64,000 bases of DNA, from the NCBI GenBank assembly GCA_934675205.1, contig CAKUPQ010000002.1, positions 496,001 to 560,000 on the forward strand. Direction: 5' to 3'. This document shows positions 1 to 9,691 of this stretch, piece after piece. The notes under the pieces are model-generated. The model saw nothing but the letters and a program-made list of their open reading frames with translations, was not told the DNA's origin and did not search any database. The DNA comes from an uncultured Flavobacteriaceae bacterium (lineage in GTDB: Bacteria > Bacteroidota > Bacteroidia > Flavobacteriales > Flavobacteriaceae). Made by a program: the position numbers and the translations under genes. How positions within the stretch are numbered: position 1 is the stretch's first letter; each line of letters starts with the position of its first letter.

Positions 1-35
1 TAGTTCTGTTTTTTCATTTTTTATAATTGAAGAAG

Positions 36-653
36 ATGAAGCTTAAAAACATAATTATAGTGTGTGTAGGCTCAATCTGTCTATCGTCTTGTTTGGTCAC
101 AAATTTCAATACGGTTTATGATGAACCGAATATTTCGGGAGGTTATCCCGATGAAAAATGGTTGTTTGTAACTTCTGATGTTCCTGCATCTTTGCAACAA
201 GATTTTGATGAGCAAATAACTCAATTTTTAGAGAGTTGTTATGGAGCGAATTTTGTAAATTATGCAACAGACCGAAATAAATATTTACTTCCTAATTTCT
301 TATACGAAGTTGATAAAAACTTGTTTATAAGTCAGTTAAATAGGTTAGGAGATGTCCATTTTTATCTGAATGTAAAAGCAGAAACTTTACGTTCTGATGT
401 AGGAGCTTTAAATTATAATCCTTCTTCAAAAAATTTAAGGTCGTATGACCAAACCAGAATTCAGGTAACTTTTGAAGTGATTGATGTTCTAAAAAAAGAA
501 ACGGTTTATTCGCAGTCAGTAGTTGGAACGACTACGAAAACAGAAACCGAAAGAGCAGATGTTTATTTGAGTTTACCTTTGGATAATCAGTTTAAAAAAG
601 CGTTTAAACGAGCTTTTAAGAATTTCAAAAAAGATTTTCCTTGTAATCTTTGA
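36..653 (+). CDS. Putative lipoprotein of unknown function
   Basis: I do not recognise this 205-residue protein. The N-terminus is a lipoprotein signal: basic start, hydrophobic stretch, then LSSC with the lipidated Cys at residue 19, so it should sit in the inner or outer membrane facing the periplasm. The rest looks globular, without transmembrane helices, and ends in a Lys/Phe-rich stretch. I start at ATG 36 because the frame upstream opens only with a TTG at 27 and ATG gives a conventional signal peptide. It stands alone: rnpB follows on the other strand, so the two converge. Coding status is fairly sure; the function is unknown. Confidence 0.75.
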   Translation: MKLKNIIIVCVGSICLSSCLVTNFNTVYDEPNISGGYPDEKWLFVTSDVPASLQQDFDEQITQFLESCYGANFVNYATDRNKYLLPNFLYEVDKNLFISQLNRLGDVHFYLNVKAETLRSDVGALNYNPSSKNLRSYDQTRIQVTFEVIDVLKKETVYSQSVVGTTTKTETERADVYLSLPLDNQFKKAFKRAFKNFKKDFPCNL

Positions 654-670
654 GGGATTTAAGGAGAGGT

Positions 671-982
671 TAAAAAAAGCAGACCTATAAGCCGAGTTCT
701 GTATTTCTTACGAAATTCTTATCATTTATCTGGACTTGCCATTACTGACACGTTCTATCTACCTACCCTCCAACATCGGACGAGTAGCCCTTAACAGTTG
801 GTTTACTTGGTATTTCATCGCATAGAGTTTACCTGATTTCACTACAGCCTTACCTGTACATTCTTTCTGTTGCACTTGTCCTCTTTCGTTTTTACGAAAT
901 GACGGGAGTTACCCGCTATGCTACTCTGTGATGCTCGGACTTTCCTCCCTTAAAAATTAAGAGCGATAAGACAGTCTGCTTT
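671..982 (-). ncRNA. rnpB: RNase P RNA (catalytic RNA of tRNA 5' processing)
   Basis: Bacterial type A RNase P RNA. On the minus strand the 5' region carries the hallmark GGAGGAAAGTCCGAGC (plus 941-956 region), and the 3' end carries ACAGAACTCGGCTTATAG followed by GTCTGC. The first bases (AAAGCAGAC) pair with the last (GTCTGCTTT) to form helix P1. Seven T residues follow P1 directly, so P1 probably serves also as the intrinsic terminator. The 5' end near 982 fits a TATCTTTG promoter element just upstream. The ends are accurate to a few bases. Confidence 0.95.
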
Positions 983-984
983 TG

Positions 985-992
985 CAAAGATA
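985..992 (-). promoter_or_regulatory. -7 promoter element of rnpB
   Basis: On the minus strand this reads TATCTTTG, a match to the Bacteroidota -7 consensus TAnnTTTG, placed three bases before the expected 5' end of RNase P RNA. The -33 position (around 1012-1015) reads TCGG rather than TTTG and lies inside the dispersed repeat next door. Confidence 0.6.
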
Positions 993-996
993 TGAA

Positions 997-1102
997 TTTT
1001 AGCCCGAAGTCCGAAGTTGAGTATCTTTAATTTTAAATAAAAAATTCCGATGTTTTTAGCCTAAATATTTGTGAATTAAATACTTCGGACTTCGTGCTAA
1101 AA
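997..1102. repeat. Inverted repeat of a dispersed family, between rnpB and tRNA-Thr
   Basis: Arms at 997-1017 and 1082-1102 are reverse complements over 21 bases with one mismatch; both contain ACTTCGGACTTCG or its complement. The spacer is AT-rich and has no ORF. The same core (ACTTCGGACT) recurs twice inside the signal peptide codons of the M1 peptidase near 21600, so this is one member of a repeat family. It fills the space between the two divergent RNA gene promoters. Confidence 0.8.
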
Positions 1103-1140
1103 ACTTCGTACTAAAAAAATAAAAAAAAGTAAAATATTTG

Positions 1141-1171
1141 TTTGCAGGTTTGAAATTCTTGTCTATATTTG
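1141..1171 (+). promoter_or_regulatory. Promoter of tRNA-Thr
   Basis: TTTG at 1141-1144, 19 bases, then TATATTTG at 1164-1171: an exact match to the Bacteroidota sigma-ABfr promoter. The tRNA begins 19 bases downstream. Confidence 0.8.
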
Positions 1172-1189
1172 CACTCGCAATTAAGCAAT

Positions 1190-1263
1190 GCCTCCATAGC
1201 TCAGTTGGCCAGAGCACGTGATTTGTAATCTCGGGGTCGTGGGTTCGAATCCCTCTGGAGGCT
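1190..1263 (+). tRNA. tRNA-Thr (anticodon TGT)
   Basis: A complete cloverleaf: acceptor GCCTCCA pairing with TGGAGGC, D arm GCTC/GAGC, anticodon loop TTTGTAA with TGT at its centre, and T loop TTCGAAT. The anticodon stem and T stem each contain one T-T mismatch in my fold. CCA is not encoded. Reads ACA and, by wobble, other Thr codons. It is a single-gene unit with its own promoter and a strong hairpin terminator downstream. Confidence 0.95.
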
Positions 1264-1330
1264 CAAATATTAAGTTACTTGAATAAGGTAACTTTGTGTT
1301 TTTCATAATAATTGGTTTTTTAAGGTTACT

Positions 1331-1370
1331 AAAAAATCCGTCTTGTGCAAACAAGACGGATTTTTTTTTT
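1331..1370. terminator. Bidirectional intrinsic terminator between tRNA-Thr and clpX
   Basis: A perfect 16-base-pair hairpin (arms 1331-1346 and 1351-1366, loop GCAA) flanked by A on the left and T on the right, so it can end both the tRNA transcript and the clpX transcript coming from the other side. Confidence 0.9.
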
Positions 1371-1386
1371 TATAGGTCAGAATTAT

Positions 1387-2610
1387 TTAAGCTGATTTCA
1401 ATTTCAATAAATTCTTATTCAAAGCCTGTTCTGCATAATGCCTATCCACTTCGAGTTTGGTTTCGTTAGTGCTTGGTAGTTCGTACATCGCATCAGTCAA
1501 AACAGCCTCACAAAGCGAACGCAATCCTCTTGCTCCGAGTTTGTACTCCATTGCTTTATCTACGATAAAATCAAGTGCATCATCAGTAATTGAGAGTTTG
1601 ATTCCGTCCATAAAAAACAGTTTTCGATATTGTTTTACCAAGGCATTTTTCGGTTCTGTTAAGATAGAACGAAGTGTTTCTCTATCCAACGGATTCATAT
1701 AAGTAAGCACAGGAAGACGTCCGATGATTTCGGGAATCAAGCCGAAATCTTTTAAGTCTTTCGGAATGATATATTGCAACAAATTGGTTGAATCAATTTC
1801 CTGTTGTTTTCCGTTTTTGTAACCCATTGCCTGATGATTCAAGCGTTTTCCGATAACCCGTTCGATTCCGTCAAAAGCTCCTCCTGCAATAAACAGAATA
1901 TTTTCGGTATTTACTTCGATGAATTTTTGGTCAGGATGTTTTCTTCCTCCTTTTGGTGGAACATTCACAACCGTTCCCTCCAAAAGCTTTAGAAGTGCCT
2001 GTTGAACTCCCTCTCCCGAAACATCACGAGTAATTGATGGGTTATCGCTTTTACGTGCGATTTTATCGATTTCGTCAATAAAAACAATTCCTCTTTCGGC
2101 TTTTTCGACATCATAATCGGCTGCTTGCAAAAGACGTGTGAGGATACTTTCAACATCTTCTCCAACATATCCTGCTTCGGTTAAAACCGTAGCATCGACA
2201 ATAGCAATCGGAACATCAAGCATTTTTGCAATGGTTTTTGCAATAAGCGTTTTTCCCGTTCCGGTAGGACCTGTCATTACGATATTACTTTTTTCGATTT
2301 CGATATCGTCTTCATTATGGTCTTGTGTCAGACGTTTGTAATGATTGTAAACCGCAACCGAAAGCACTTTTTTGGTCTGCTCTTGTCCGATAACGTATTG
2401 GTCGAGAAATTCACGAATTTCAAGAGGTCTTTTCAGTACTAAATCTGAATTTCGTTTTTGTAAATGACCTTCTCTATTGAGTTCTTCCATTACGATTCCG
2501 TATGCTTGTTCGATACAACTGTCACAAATATGTGCGTCCCGACCTGCTATCAGAATATCGGTATTATTTTTTTTGTTTCCACAAAAGGAACAATGTAAGT
2601 CCTTTGCCAT
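1387..2610 (-). CDS. clpX: ATP-dependent Clp protease unfoldase subunit ClpX
   Basis: AAA+ unfoldase that threads tagged substrates into ClpP. The N-terminal zinc-binding domain has Cys 7, 10, 29 and 32. Walker A is GPTGTGKT (114-121), the pore loop is GYVGED, Walker B is VFIDEID, and the sensor-2 arginine lies in GARGLR. The loop that docks on ClpP reads MGY where E. coli has IGF, a conservative change. Full length at 407 residues. It is the last gene of the tig-clpP-clpX string on this strand, but a T9SS cargo gene lies between it and clpP and ends only 5 bases upstream of its ATG, so it is probably co-transcribed with that gene. Confidence 0.98.
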   Translation of the reverse strand: MAKDLHCSFCGNKKNNTDILIAGRDAHICDSCIEQAYGIVMEELNREGHLQKRNSDLVLKRPLEIREFLDQYVIGQEQTKKVLSVAVYNHYKRLTQDHNEDDIEIEKSNIVMTGPTGTGKTLIAKTIAKMLDVPIAIVDATVLTEAGYVGEDVESILTRLLQAADYDVEKAERGIVFIDEIDKIARKSDNPSITRDVSGEGVQQALLKLLEGTVVNVPPKGGRKHPDQKFIEVNTENILFIAGGAFDGIERVIGKRLNHQAMGYKNGKQQEIDSTNLLQYIIPKDLKDFGLIPEIIGRLPVLTYMNPLDRETLRSILTEPKNALVKQYRKLFFMDGIKLSITDDALDFIVDKAMEYKLGARGLRSLCEAVLTDAMYELPSTNETKLEVDRHYAEQALNKNLLKLKSA

Positions 2611-2615
2611 TTTTT

Positions 2616-4355
2616 TTATTTTTTAATGATTTTAATTGTCTTTATCAATTTTTTGTTTTCATATAATTCTAAAAAGTAAATTCCAGAATTTCCATCAACG
2701 GAAATCAAGTAATTTGGATTCATAAAACTATCGTTAAGTAATTGATTTTGCACAACTTGTCCTAATGAATTTCTTAATATAATTCTTATAGGGGAACCAT
2801 AATTTTGTTCGTCAAATACTACATTTAATAAGTTATTCGTAGGATTTGGATAAACTCTGATTTCTTTTTCTACAAAGGAGTTATTCAAAACAGATAAAGA
2901 AGTGTCGCTAATAAGGCTTAATATATAACTATTTGAGTCTGAATTACTGTTTGTAATAGTAAAAACATTGTCAGTAGGGTCGAAATCAACGGTTTCTCTA
3001 AACCTTCCGAAAGCGTATAATGAATTATTTTTAGTTTCTATAGCATTAAGATAATCGGTATCTTCACCTCCAAACGTAATGAGATTTGTTGGAGAGCCGC
3101 TACTGTCAAGTTTTAATATATAACAATCATAACTTCCGTCAGAGCTACTAACATTGAAAACTTCTGTACCTATCGAATAATCAAAAGTACCGGAATATAT
3201 TCCGCCTATAAAAATATTTTCATCTTCATCTATGGCTAAACTTTTCCCTAAATCTGAATTATCTCCTCCAAAAGATGTAACCCACTCAAAATTTCCGTTT
3301 GGATTTAACTTTAATAAAAAGGCATCGTTTTGATTGCCATTAGACTGAATTTCATATACGGTTATATCCGGGTCAAAATCTTGATTTCCACTGAAAGAGC
3401 CAACTATGAGAATATTTCCGTTATTGTCAATAATTCCTTCTTCAATTTCCACGTCATTTTCTATTTGTTTAGCCCATAACGGCTCACCATCTTGATTAAA
3501 CTTTACAATGTAATTATCCCTAAAGGCATTTGATGTTAAAGGAAAAGGATTTGTATCATTACCTATATTAATACTGCCACTAAAAGAACCTAAGGCATAA
3601 AAATCATTGTTGGTAGTAGTAAGTATTTCCATTGCATAGTCAAAAGTACTGCCTCCAAAACTTTTTGCCCATTGATGCTCTCCTGTAGAGTTATATTTAG
3701 CAATAAAAACATCAGAAAAACCATTACTATTCAGTTGTGTACTTCCGTCTCCAAAAATGGCATTTTGATTAAAATTACCCGTAGCATATATACTTAAATT
3801 ATCTTCGGATATACTCAATGAAACAATGTTATCGTTATTATTTCCTTTTATTTCCTCAACCCATAAAAAATTTCCGTCATTATCAAATTTAGCAATAAAA
3901 GAATCGTAACTTGAGTCAGTTGAAGATAATTCAATATTTTGTGCGTCATAATCAAATACAATAGTACCACTATATCTCCCTGCAGCATACAAATTACCAT
4001 TACTATCAATTTTTAATGAAAAAATATTAATGACTGCACCAGCAAATAATTCATAAATCGGGATTGCCCATTCTAATTCTCCTAAATTAGAATATTTAGC
4101 TAAAAATGCACCGTCCATTTCTAGAAAAGTTATACTGTTGTTGGTTATTCCGTTAAACGTAATACTTCCGTTTACGTCATCAAATAGCCCTCCATTAAAG
4201 ACACCACTGACATATATGTTATTGTTCTCGTCTAGTTGTGAGGTTATTATTTCGTTATAGCTACCTTCTATTTGATTAACCCAGTTAAATCCTATTTCTT
4301 GACTGTTTAATTTCAAAACAGAGAATAAAAAAATTAGTGTAGAAATGTATTTCAT
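2616..4355 (-). CDS. Secreted beta-propeller-like (SBBP) protein with T9SS sorting domain
   Basis: A 579-residue exported protein. Signal peptide ends near residue 19 (LNSQE). The body is a run of roughly 50-residue repeats with motifs such as [19 protein letters not shown] and ILKLDSSGS, the SBBP beta-propeller style. The last 80 residues are a type A T9SS sorting domain: VYPNPTNN, then NSLGQVV, then [12 protein letters not shown]. The protein should cross the outer membrane by T9SS and end up on the surface or released. Its partner or ligand is unknown. Sampled sequence here is more AT-rich than clpX. It separates clpP from clpX, which are usually adjacent; see findings. Confidence 0.9.
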   Translation of the reverse strand: MKYISTLIFLFSVLKLNSQEIGFNWVNQIEGSYNEIITSQLDENNNIYVSGVFNGGLFDDVNGSITFNGITNNSITFLEMDGAFLAKYSNLGELEWAIPIYELFAGAVINIFSLKIDSNGNLYAAGRYSGTIVFDYDAQNIELSSTDSSYDSFIAKFDNDGNFLWVEEIKGNNNDNIVSLSISEDNLSIYATGNFNQNAIFGDGSTQLNSNGFSDVFIAKYNSTGEHQWAKSFGGSTFDYAMEILTTTNNDFYALGSFSGSINIGNDTNPFPLTSNAFRDNYIVKFNQDGEPLWAKQIENDVEIEEGIIDNNGNILIVGSFSGNQDFDPDITVYEIQSNGNQNDAFLLKLNPNGNFEWVTSFGGDNSDLGKSLAIDEDENIFIGGIYSGTFDYSIGTEVFNVSSSDGSYDCYILKLDSSGSPTNLITFGGEDTDYLNAIETKNNSLYAFGRFRETVDFDPTDNVFTITNSNSDSNSYILSLISDTSLSVLNNSFVEKEIRVYPNPTNNLLNVVFDEQNYGSPIRIILRNSLGQVVQNQLLNDSFMNPNYLISVDGNSGIYFLELYENKKLIKTIKIIKK

Positions 4356-4384
4356 TGTTTTTTATTAATTTGGTTACAGTATAA

Positions 4385-4422
4385 AATTTTGACGAATCCA
4401 TTCGTTTACATTCGTCAAAATT
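4385..4422 (-). terminator. Hairpin downstream of clpP, made of repeat sequence
   Basis: Perfect 13-base inverted repeat: AATTTTGACGAAT at 4385-4397 and its complement at 4410-4422. On the minus strand it follows the clpP stop codon and runs into TTTTATAC, so it may end or attenuate clpP transcription before the SBBP gene. The surrounding ATTCGT-rich text (4391-4436) belongs to a dispersed repeat family also seen at 51969-52000. Confidence 0.5.
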
Positions 4423-4440
4423 CGTGTCATTCGTAAAACT

Positions 4441-5115
4441 TTATCTCGTTAAAACCTCATCAATCATTCCGTATTCTTTGGCTTCGCTTGCAATCATCCA
4501 ATAATCTCTATCGCTGTCGTGATGTACTTTTTCCATAGTTTGTCCCGAATGTTTTGCAATGATTTCGTACAATTCGCCTTTTAGTTTCAGAATTTCACGA
4601 GCTGTAATTTCGATGTCCGAAGCCTGTCCTTGTGCTCCTCCAAGTGGTTGGTGAATCATCACTCTCGAATGGGGAAGTGCAGCACGTTTTCCTGCTGCCC
4701 CTGCACAAAGCAAAACAGCTCCCATAGAGGCTGCCATTCCTGTACAAATTGTTGCTACATCAGGTTTGATGTACTGCATCGTGTCGTAAATTCCCAATCC
4801 TGCATACACACCTCCTCCGGGAGAGTTTACATAAATCTGAATGTCTTTCGAGGCATCGGTACTTTCCAAAAACAATAATTGTGCCTGAACAATGTTTGCA
4901 ATATGGTCGTCAATTCCTGTTCCCAAAAATATTACCCTGTCCATCATAAGGCGAGAAAAAACGTCCATTTGAGAAACATTGAGCTGACGCTCCTCTAATA
5001 TATAAGGAGTCATTCCGACAGGTGGTGTTACTTTGCTTACGATTTTATCGTAATACATGCTGTTTATTTTGTGGTGCTTGGTAGCAAATTTCTGAAACTC
5101 TTTTCCGTAATTCAT
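4441..5115 (-). CDS. clpP: ATP-dependent Clp protease proteolytic subunit ClpP
   Basis: Serine protease that forms the double-heptamer degradation chamber used by ClpX. The catalytic triad is visible: Ser130 in GMAASMGA, His155 in MIHQP, and Asp204 in DRDYWM. The oxyanion-region glycines (NSPGGGV) are present. At 224 residues it has a longer N-terminus (about 30 residues) than the E. coli enzyme, probably a propeptide. It lies downstream of tig in the usual order, but a terminator after tig means it may have its own promoter; I found no clear TAnnTTTG in the 5116-5194 gap. Confidence 0.98.
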   Translation of the reverse strand: MNYGKEFQKFATKHHKINSMYYDKIVSKVTPPVGMTPYILEERQLNVSQMDVFSRLMMDRVIFLGTGIDDHIANIVQAQLLFLESTDASKDIQIYVNSPGGGVYAGLGIYDTMQYIKPDVATICTGMAASMGAVLLCAGAAGKRAALPHSRVMIHQPLGGAQGQASDIEITAREILKLKGELYEIIAKHSGQTMEKVHHDSDRDYWMIASEAKEYGMIDEVLTR

Positions 5116-5194
5116 AATAATTTGTTTAATCGTTGATTTGTTAATTCGTTTAATCGTTAAATTTTATAACCTCTCAAATTGTCTAATCAAAAAC

Positions 5195-5228
5195 AAAAAG
5201 AGTATCAAATTTAAGAAATCTGATACTC
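5195..5228 (-). terminator. Intrinsic terminator of tig
   Basis: On the minus strand GAGTATCA (plus 5221-5228) pairs with TGATACTC (plus 5200-5207), extended inward by five more pairs including one G-T, and is followed by TTTTTG. It sits 24 bases after the tig stop codon. Confidence 0.85.
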
Positions 5229-5251
5229 AAATGTATTAAAATTTTGTGAAT

Positions 5252-6574
5252 TTATTCTCCGTAAGAGATTTTGATAAATTCAGGATAGGTAACTTCTTTG
5301 GTTTTTGCTCCTGATTTTTCAGCAAAAAGCTGCAACATTTTCTGACTCATAAGCTGGTCAGACATACGTTTGATTTCTTCCTGATTTGATAAAATACGAG
5401 CTACAATATTCTCAACATCTGCATCAGTCGGATTCATTTGTCCGAATTGAGCCATTTGCTTTTTGATAATATCCGAAGCATAAGCTTTCAGTTCCTCAAA
5501 AGTTACTTGCAAATTGTTTTCGGTAATGATTTTTCCTTCGATAAGTTGGTAACGCAATCCTTTTTCAGATTTGTTGTATTCTTCTTCTGCTTGTTCAGGA
5601 CTCATCGGAGTTTCCCCTGCTTGTTGTAACCATCTTTTTAAGAAATCAGCAGGTAAATCGAATTTTGTGTTTTCAATTAAGCTCTCGGTTACGTCATTCA
5701 AAAACATTTGGTCGGCTTGTGAAGCAAACTGATTTTCAGCATCTTCCTTGATTTTTTGTTTTAATTCATCAACCGATTTTACGTTTCCTTCTCCGAATAA
5801 TTTGTCTAATAATTCTTGGTTTATTTCAGCCAATTCATATCCGTTTACTTCCAAAATCGTGAAATCAACCTCAACGTCCAATCCGTGAACATTATCGTGA
5901 GGAACTCCTAAATATTTCATCAAATCGTGGTCGTCAGCAAATAATCCTTTGGTAGAAACCGTAACCACATCTCCAACTTTTTTTCCAACGAATTTCTTTG
6001 CAGTAGTTTTGTTTTTGAATGTAGTCGTATTAATAGTTGTTTCTTGATTGATTCCCTCTGCCTCGTTAGTGAACGTACCTCTCAATTCATCTCCCTCTTC
6101 AGAAACTTCTTTAGAATATAGTTTTCCGTATTGTTTTTGAATTCTTTCAACTTGTTCGTTAAGCAAATCATCATCGGCTGTGATTTTGTAACGATTTACT
6201 TTTTTCGCATTCAAATCAACCGAAAATTCAGGGGCTAAACCAAGTTCGAAATCAAACGAAAAATCGTCTGCATCCCAATCGAATTCGTCTTTAACCACAG
6301 GTAGCGGATTTCCTAAAATATCTAATTTTTCTTCGACCAAATAGTTGTTTAAAGAATCTTGTAAGATTTTGTTCACTTCGTCCAAAAGAACGGCTTTTCC
6401 GTATTGTTTTTTTACGATTCCCATAGGGATTTGTCCCTTTCTAAATCCCGGAATATTAGCGTTTTTGCGATAATCGTTCAATGATTTTTCAACCTTGTCG
6501 GAATAATCTTCTTTGGTAACATTAATAGTTACTATAGCATTTAAAGCGTCTGATTGCTGTTTTGTGATGTTCAT
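5252..6574 (-). CDS. tig: Trigger factor, ribosome-associated chaperone
   Basis: Holds nascent chains at the ribosome exit tunnel. The ribosome-binding signature GFRKGQIP is near residue 45, and the protein continues through the peptidyl-prolyl isomerase-like middle and a long helical C-terminal chaperone domain. Start: the frame is open to 6607, but the promoter TTG-N20-TACTTTTG at 6605-6635 places the transcript start near 6602, inside that extension, so the ATG at 6574 (MNITKQQSD) is the likely start, giving 440 residues. It is the first gene of the tig-clpP-clpX region and has its own terminator. Confidence 0.97.
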   Translation of the reverse strand: MNITKQQSDALNAIVTINVTKEDYSDKVEKSLNDYRKNANIPGFRKGQIPMGIVKKQYGKAVLLDEVNKILQDSLNNYLVEEKLDILGNPLPVVKDEFDWDADDFSFDFELGLAPEFSVDLNAKKVNRYKITADDDLLNEQVERIQKQYGKLYSKEVSEEGDELRGTFTNEAEGINQETTINTTTFKNKTTAKKFVGKKVGDVVTVSTKGLFADDHDLMKYLGVPHDNVHGLDVEVDFTILEVNGYELAEINQELLDKLFGEGNVKSVDELKQKIKEDAENQFASQADQMFLNDVTESLIENTKFDLPADFLKRWLQQAGETPMSPEQAEEEYNKSEKGLRYQLIEGKIITENNLQVTFEELKAYASDIIKKQMAQFGQMNPTDADVENIVARILSNQEEIKRMSDQLMSQKMLQLFAEKSGAKTKEVTYPEFIKISYGE

Positions 6575-6604
6575 TTTGTTAAATATCTCATTAAATTTGG
6601 GTTG

Positions 6605-6635
6605 CAAAAGTAATGCTTTTTTATGATTTTTTCAA
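6605..6635 (-). promoter_or_regulatory. Promoter of tig
   Basis: Minus strand: TTG (plus 6633-6635), 20 bases, TACTTTTG (plus 6605-6612). This matches the Bacteroidota consensus and leaves a leader of about 28 bases to the ATG at 6574. Confidence 0.75.
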
Positions 6636-6779
6636 GTTTTATTCGTTTTGTTGAAAGAAATCGAGTTTTATTGATTGAAAATCAAAACGATACTAATTAA
6701 AACCTGAATCTATAAGGATTGGAGCTATTTTAAACTGATTATAAATTACGTTTCAAAAGGGTTTTTAATTCTGTTTTCA

Positions 6780-6810
6780 TTTGTTAATTTTTCAATATGT
6801 CTTACTTTTG
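6780..6810 (+). promoter_or_regulatory. Promoter of the sdhCAB operon
   Basis: TTTG at 6780-6783, exactly 19 bases, then TACTTTTG at 6803-6810. It leaves a leader of about 27 bases to the ATG at 6841 and lies within the upstream extension of the sdhC frame, which rules the longer start out. Confidence 0.8.
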
Positions 6811-6840
6811 CTCAACATTTCCAAAAAAATATTTAGTGAT

Positions 6841-7671
6841 ATGGCAAAATCTGCACTTTTAAAGTCGTCCTTGGCAAAGAAGTATTGGATGGCTCTTACG
6901 GGTTTGTTTCTGTGTTTGTTCTTGGTAGGACACCTTATCGGAAACTTACAACTCATCTACGGAACTTCCTTGCAATTCAATCAGTACGCACTTTTTATGA
7001 CAACCAATCCACTTATAAAAGTGATGTCTTATGTAACGTACATTTCGATTATTTTTCATGCAATTGACGGAATTGTCCTAACTATCCAAAACAAAAAAGC
7101 AAGACCAATTGGTTATGCTAAAGAAAATGCAGGAGCTAACAGCAAATGGGCTTCGAGAAATATGGCTGTGCTTGGGACACTTATATTAGTATTCATTGCT
7201 TCACATATGACGCACTTTTGGGCAAAAATGCACTTTGACGAAAAAATGCCTTTACAAAAAGTTGCTATTGATGATTTTGGAGCAACCCAAGAATTATATA
7301 ATACGACAGCAGGAAGTTATATCGCAGTATCACAGATTGAAGGAGGTCAGCTTGTGATAAAAAACAGAACTGATTTTTATGATGCAAGAGCAGATTTGAA
7401 AGTTGCAGAGGGTTACAAAGATTTATACAAAATCACAGTTGATTTCTTCCAAGACGACAAATACGGATTGTGGCTTACACTATTTTATGTATTGTCAATG
7501 GCTGTATTAGGATTCCACTTGTACCACGGATTTGCAAGTGCTTTCCAGTCTTTGGGAGCTAATTCGCCAAAATTCAACGGACTTGTCAAAAAAACAGGAG
7601 TAGGATTTTCGATTATCGTTCCTCTGTTGTTTGCGATTATTCCGATTTACATTCGTTTCTTTTTAAAATAA
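6841..7671 (+). CDS. sdhC: Succinate dehydrogenase/fumarate reductase cytochrome b subunit
   Basis: Membrane anchor of respiratory complex II, of the single-subunit di-heme b558 type found in Bacteroidota and Bacillus (no separate SdhD). It has about five hydrophobic helices, with candidate heme ligands at GHLIGNLQL, FHAIDG, SHMTHFW and GFHLYHGF. At 276 residues it is longer than typical b558 subunits because of a loop (roughly residues 130-200) between two helices. The start is set by the promoter at 6780-6810. It lies 9 bases upstream of sdhA. Confidence 0.93.
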   Translation: MAKSALLKSSLAKKYWMALTGLFLCLFLVGHLIGNLQLIYGTSLQFNQYALFMTTNPLIKVMSYVTYISIIFHAIDGIVLTIQNKKARPIGYAKENAGANSKWASRNMAVLGTLILVFIASHMTHFWAKMHFDEKMPLQKVAIDDFGATQELYNTTAGSYIAVSQIEGGQLVIKNRTDFYDARADLKVAEGYKDLYKITVDFFQDDKYGLWLTLFYVLSMAVLGFHLYHGFASAFQSLGANSPKFNGLVKKTGVGFSIIVPLLFAIIPIYIRFFLK

Positions 7672-7680
7672 TTTTCAGTT

Positions 7681-9684
7681 ATGGCATTAGATAATAAAAT
7701 ACCAAAAGGAGAGGACATTTCTACCAAATGGACAGATTATAAAGCACATATCAACTTGGTAAATCCAGCCAACAAACGTAAAATTGACGTAATTGTTGTT
7801 GGAACGGGATTAGCAGGAGGTTCTGCTGCTGCTACATTAGCTGAATTAGGATATAACGTAAAAGCATTTTGTTTTCAGGATTCTCCAAGACGTGCTCACT
7901 CAATCGCAGCACAAGGAGGTATCAATGCAGCAAAAAATTATCAAGGAGATGGAGATTCCACCTACAGATTGTTTTATGACACTGTAAAAGGAGGAGATTA
8001 TCGTGCAAGAGAAGCAAACGTATATCGTTTAGCAGAAGTTTCTGCAAATATTATTGACCAATGTGTAGCTCAAGGAGTTCCGTTGGCTCGTGAATACGGA
8101 GGACTTTTGGATAACCGTTCTTTCGGAGGAGCACAGGTTTCCCGCACGTTTTATGCAAAAGGACAAACAGGACAACAGTTGCTTTTAGGTGCTTATTCTG
8201 CTATGAATCGTCAGATTGGTAGAGGAAAAATAAAAATGTACAACAGACACGAAATGTTAGAACTCGTTATTGTTGATGGAAAAGCACGTGGAATTATAGC
8301 TCGAAACTTAATTACGGGAGAAATCGAAAGACATTCAGCTCATGCAGTTGTTTTAGGAACGGGGGGGTACGGAAACGTATTTTTCCTTTCTACCAATGCA
8401 ATGGGAAGTAACGTAACAGCTGCTTGGAAAGCTCACAAAAAAGGAGCTTACTTCGCTAATCCTTGTTATACGCAAATCCACCCGACTTGTATTCCCGTTT
8501 CGGGAGATCATCAGTCAAAATTGACGTTGATGTCTGAATCATTGAGAAATGACGGACGTATTTGGGTACCTAAAAAAATGGAAGATGTTCACGCTATCAG
8601 AGAAGGAAAATTAAAACCGACTCAAATAGCTGAAGAAGATAGAGATTATTATCTGGAAAGACGTTACCCTGCTTTCGGAAACCTTGTCCCTCGTGATGTA
8701 GCTTCCCGTGCTGCCAAAGAGCGTTGCGATGCAGGTTATGGAGTGAATGCGACAGGTGAGGCGGTTTATCTTGACTTTGCCTCTGCCATTCAACGTTACG
8801 GAACAGAACAAGCCCGTATCAAGCACTTGGACGAAAATGATGCTAAGCTGGTTTATGATTTAGGTAGAAAAGTTATCGAAGACAAATACGGAAACCTTTT
8901 TCAGATGTACGAAAAAATCGTTGATGAAAATCCGTATGAAACTCCGATGATGATTTACCCTGCAGTTCACTATACAATGGGAGGACTTTGGGTTGATTAT
9001 AACTTGATGACCACTATTGAAGGTTGTTACTGTACGGGAGAAGCTAATTTCTCTGACCACGGAGCAAACCGTTTGGGAGCTTCTGCTCTGATGCAAGGAT
9101 TAGCTGACGGATATTTCGTACTGCCTTATACTATCGGGGATTATTTGTCTAAAGAAATCCGTACAGGGAAAATTCCGACTGATACACCTGAATTTGATGA
9201 AGCCGAAAAGAAAGTAAAAGAACAAATCGACTTCTTTATGAACAACAACGGAAAATATTCGGTTGACCATTTTCATAAAAAACTTGGAAAAGTAATGTGG
9301 GATAAAGTAGGAATGGCTCGTAATGCTCAAGGACTTTCTGAGGCAATGGAAGAAATTAAGGCTATTCGTGAGGAATTCTGGAAAGAAGTAAAAGTTCCGG
9401 GAACGGCAGAAGGATTTAACCAAGAGTTAGAAAAAGCACTTCGTGTAGCTGACTTTTTGGAATTAGGAGAATTGTTTGCAAAAGATGCACTCCACAGAAA
9501 TGAGAGTTGTGGTGGGCACTTTAGAGAAGAATATCAAACAGATGAAGGAGAAGCACAACGTGATGACGAAAACTTCGCTTACGTAGCGGCTTGGGAATAC
9601 AAAGGAAATCCAAGAGAAGCTGTACTTCACAAAGAGGATTTGGTATTTGAGAATATTAAATTAGTACAACGTAGTTATAAATAG
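7681..9684 (+). CDS. sdhA: Succinate dehydrogenase flavoprotein subunit
   Basis: Catalytic subunit of complex II, oxidising succinate to fumarate in the TCA cycle. The FAD-binding loop is GTGLAGG (41-47); the expected covalent FAD histidine is His73 in [11 protein letters not shown]; the substrate-site region is [12 protein letters not shown] and the C-terminal FAD contact is [14 protein letters not shown]. Full length at 667 residues. It lies between sdhC (9 bases) and sdhB, but a four-helix-bundle gene now lies between sdhA and sdhB. The codon use is that of a highly expressed gene and the sequence is more GC-rich than its surroundings. Confidence 0.98.
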   Translation: MALDNKIPKGEDISTKWTDYKAHINLVNPANKRKIDVIVVGTGLAGGSAAATLAELGYNVKAFCFQDSPRRAHSIAAQGGINAAKNYQGDGDSTYRLFYDTVKGGDYRAREANVYRLAEVSANIIDQCVAQGVPLAREYGGLLDNRSFGGAQVSRTFYAKGQTGQQLLLGAYSAMNRQIGRGKIKMYNRHEMLELVIVDGKARGIIARNLITGEIERHSAHAVVLGTGGYGNVFFLSTNAMGSNVTAAWKAHKKGAYFANPCYTQIHPTCIPVSGDHQSKLTLMSESLRNDGRIWVPKKMEDVHAIREGKLKPTQIAEEDRDYYLERRYPAFGNLVPRDVASRAAKERCDAGYGVNATGEAVYLDFASAIQRYGTEQARIKHLDENDAKLVYDLGRKVIEDKYGNLFQMYEKIVDENPYETPMMIYPAVHYTMGGLWVDYNLMTTIEGCYCTGEANFSDHGANRLGASALMQGLADGYFVLPYTIGDYLSKEIRTGKIPTDTPEFDEAEKKVKEQIDFFMNNNGKYSVDHFHKKLGKVMWDKVGMARNAQGLSEAMEEIKAIREEFWKEVKVPGTAEGFNQELEKALRVADFLELGELFAKDALHRNESCGGHFREEYQTDEGEAQRDDENFAYVAAWEYKGNPREAVLHKEDLVFENIKLVQRSYK

Positions 9685-9691
9685 TTATTTG

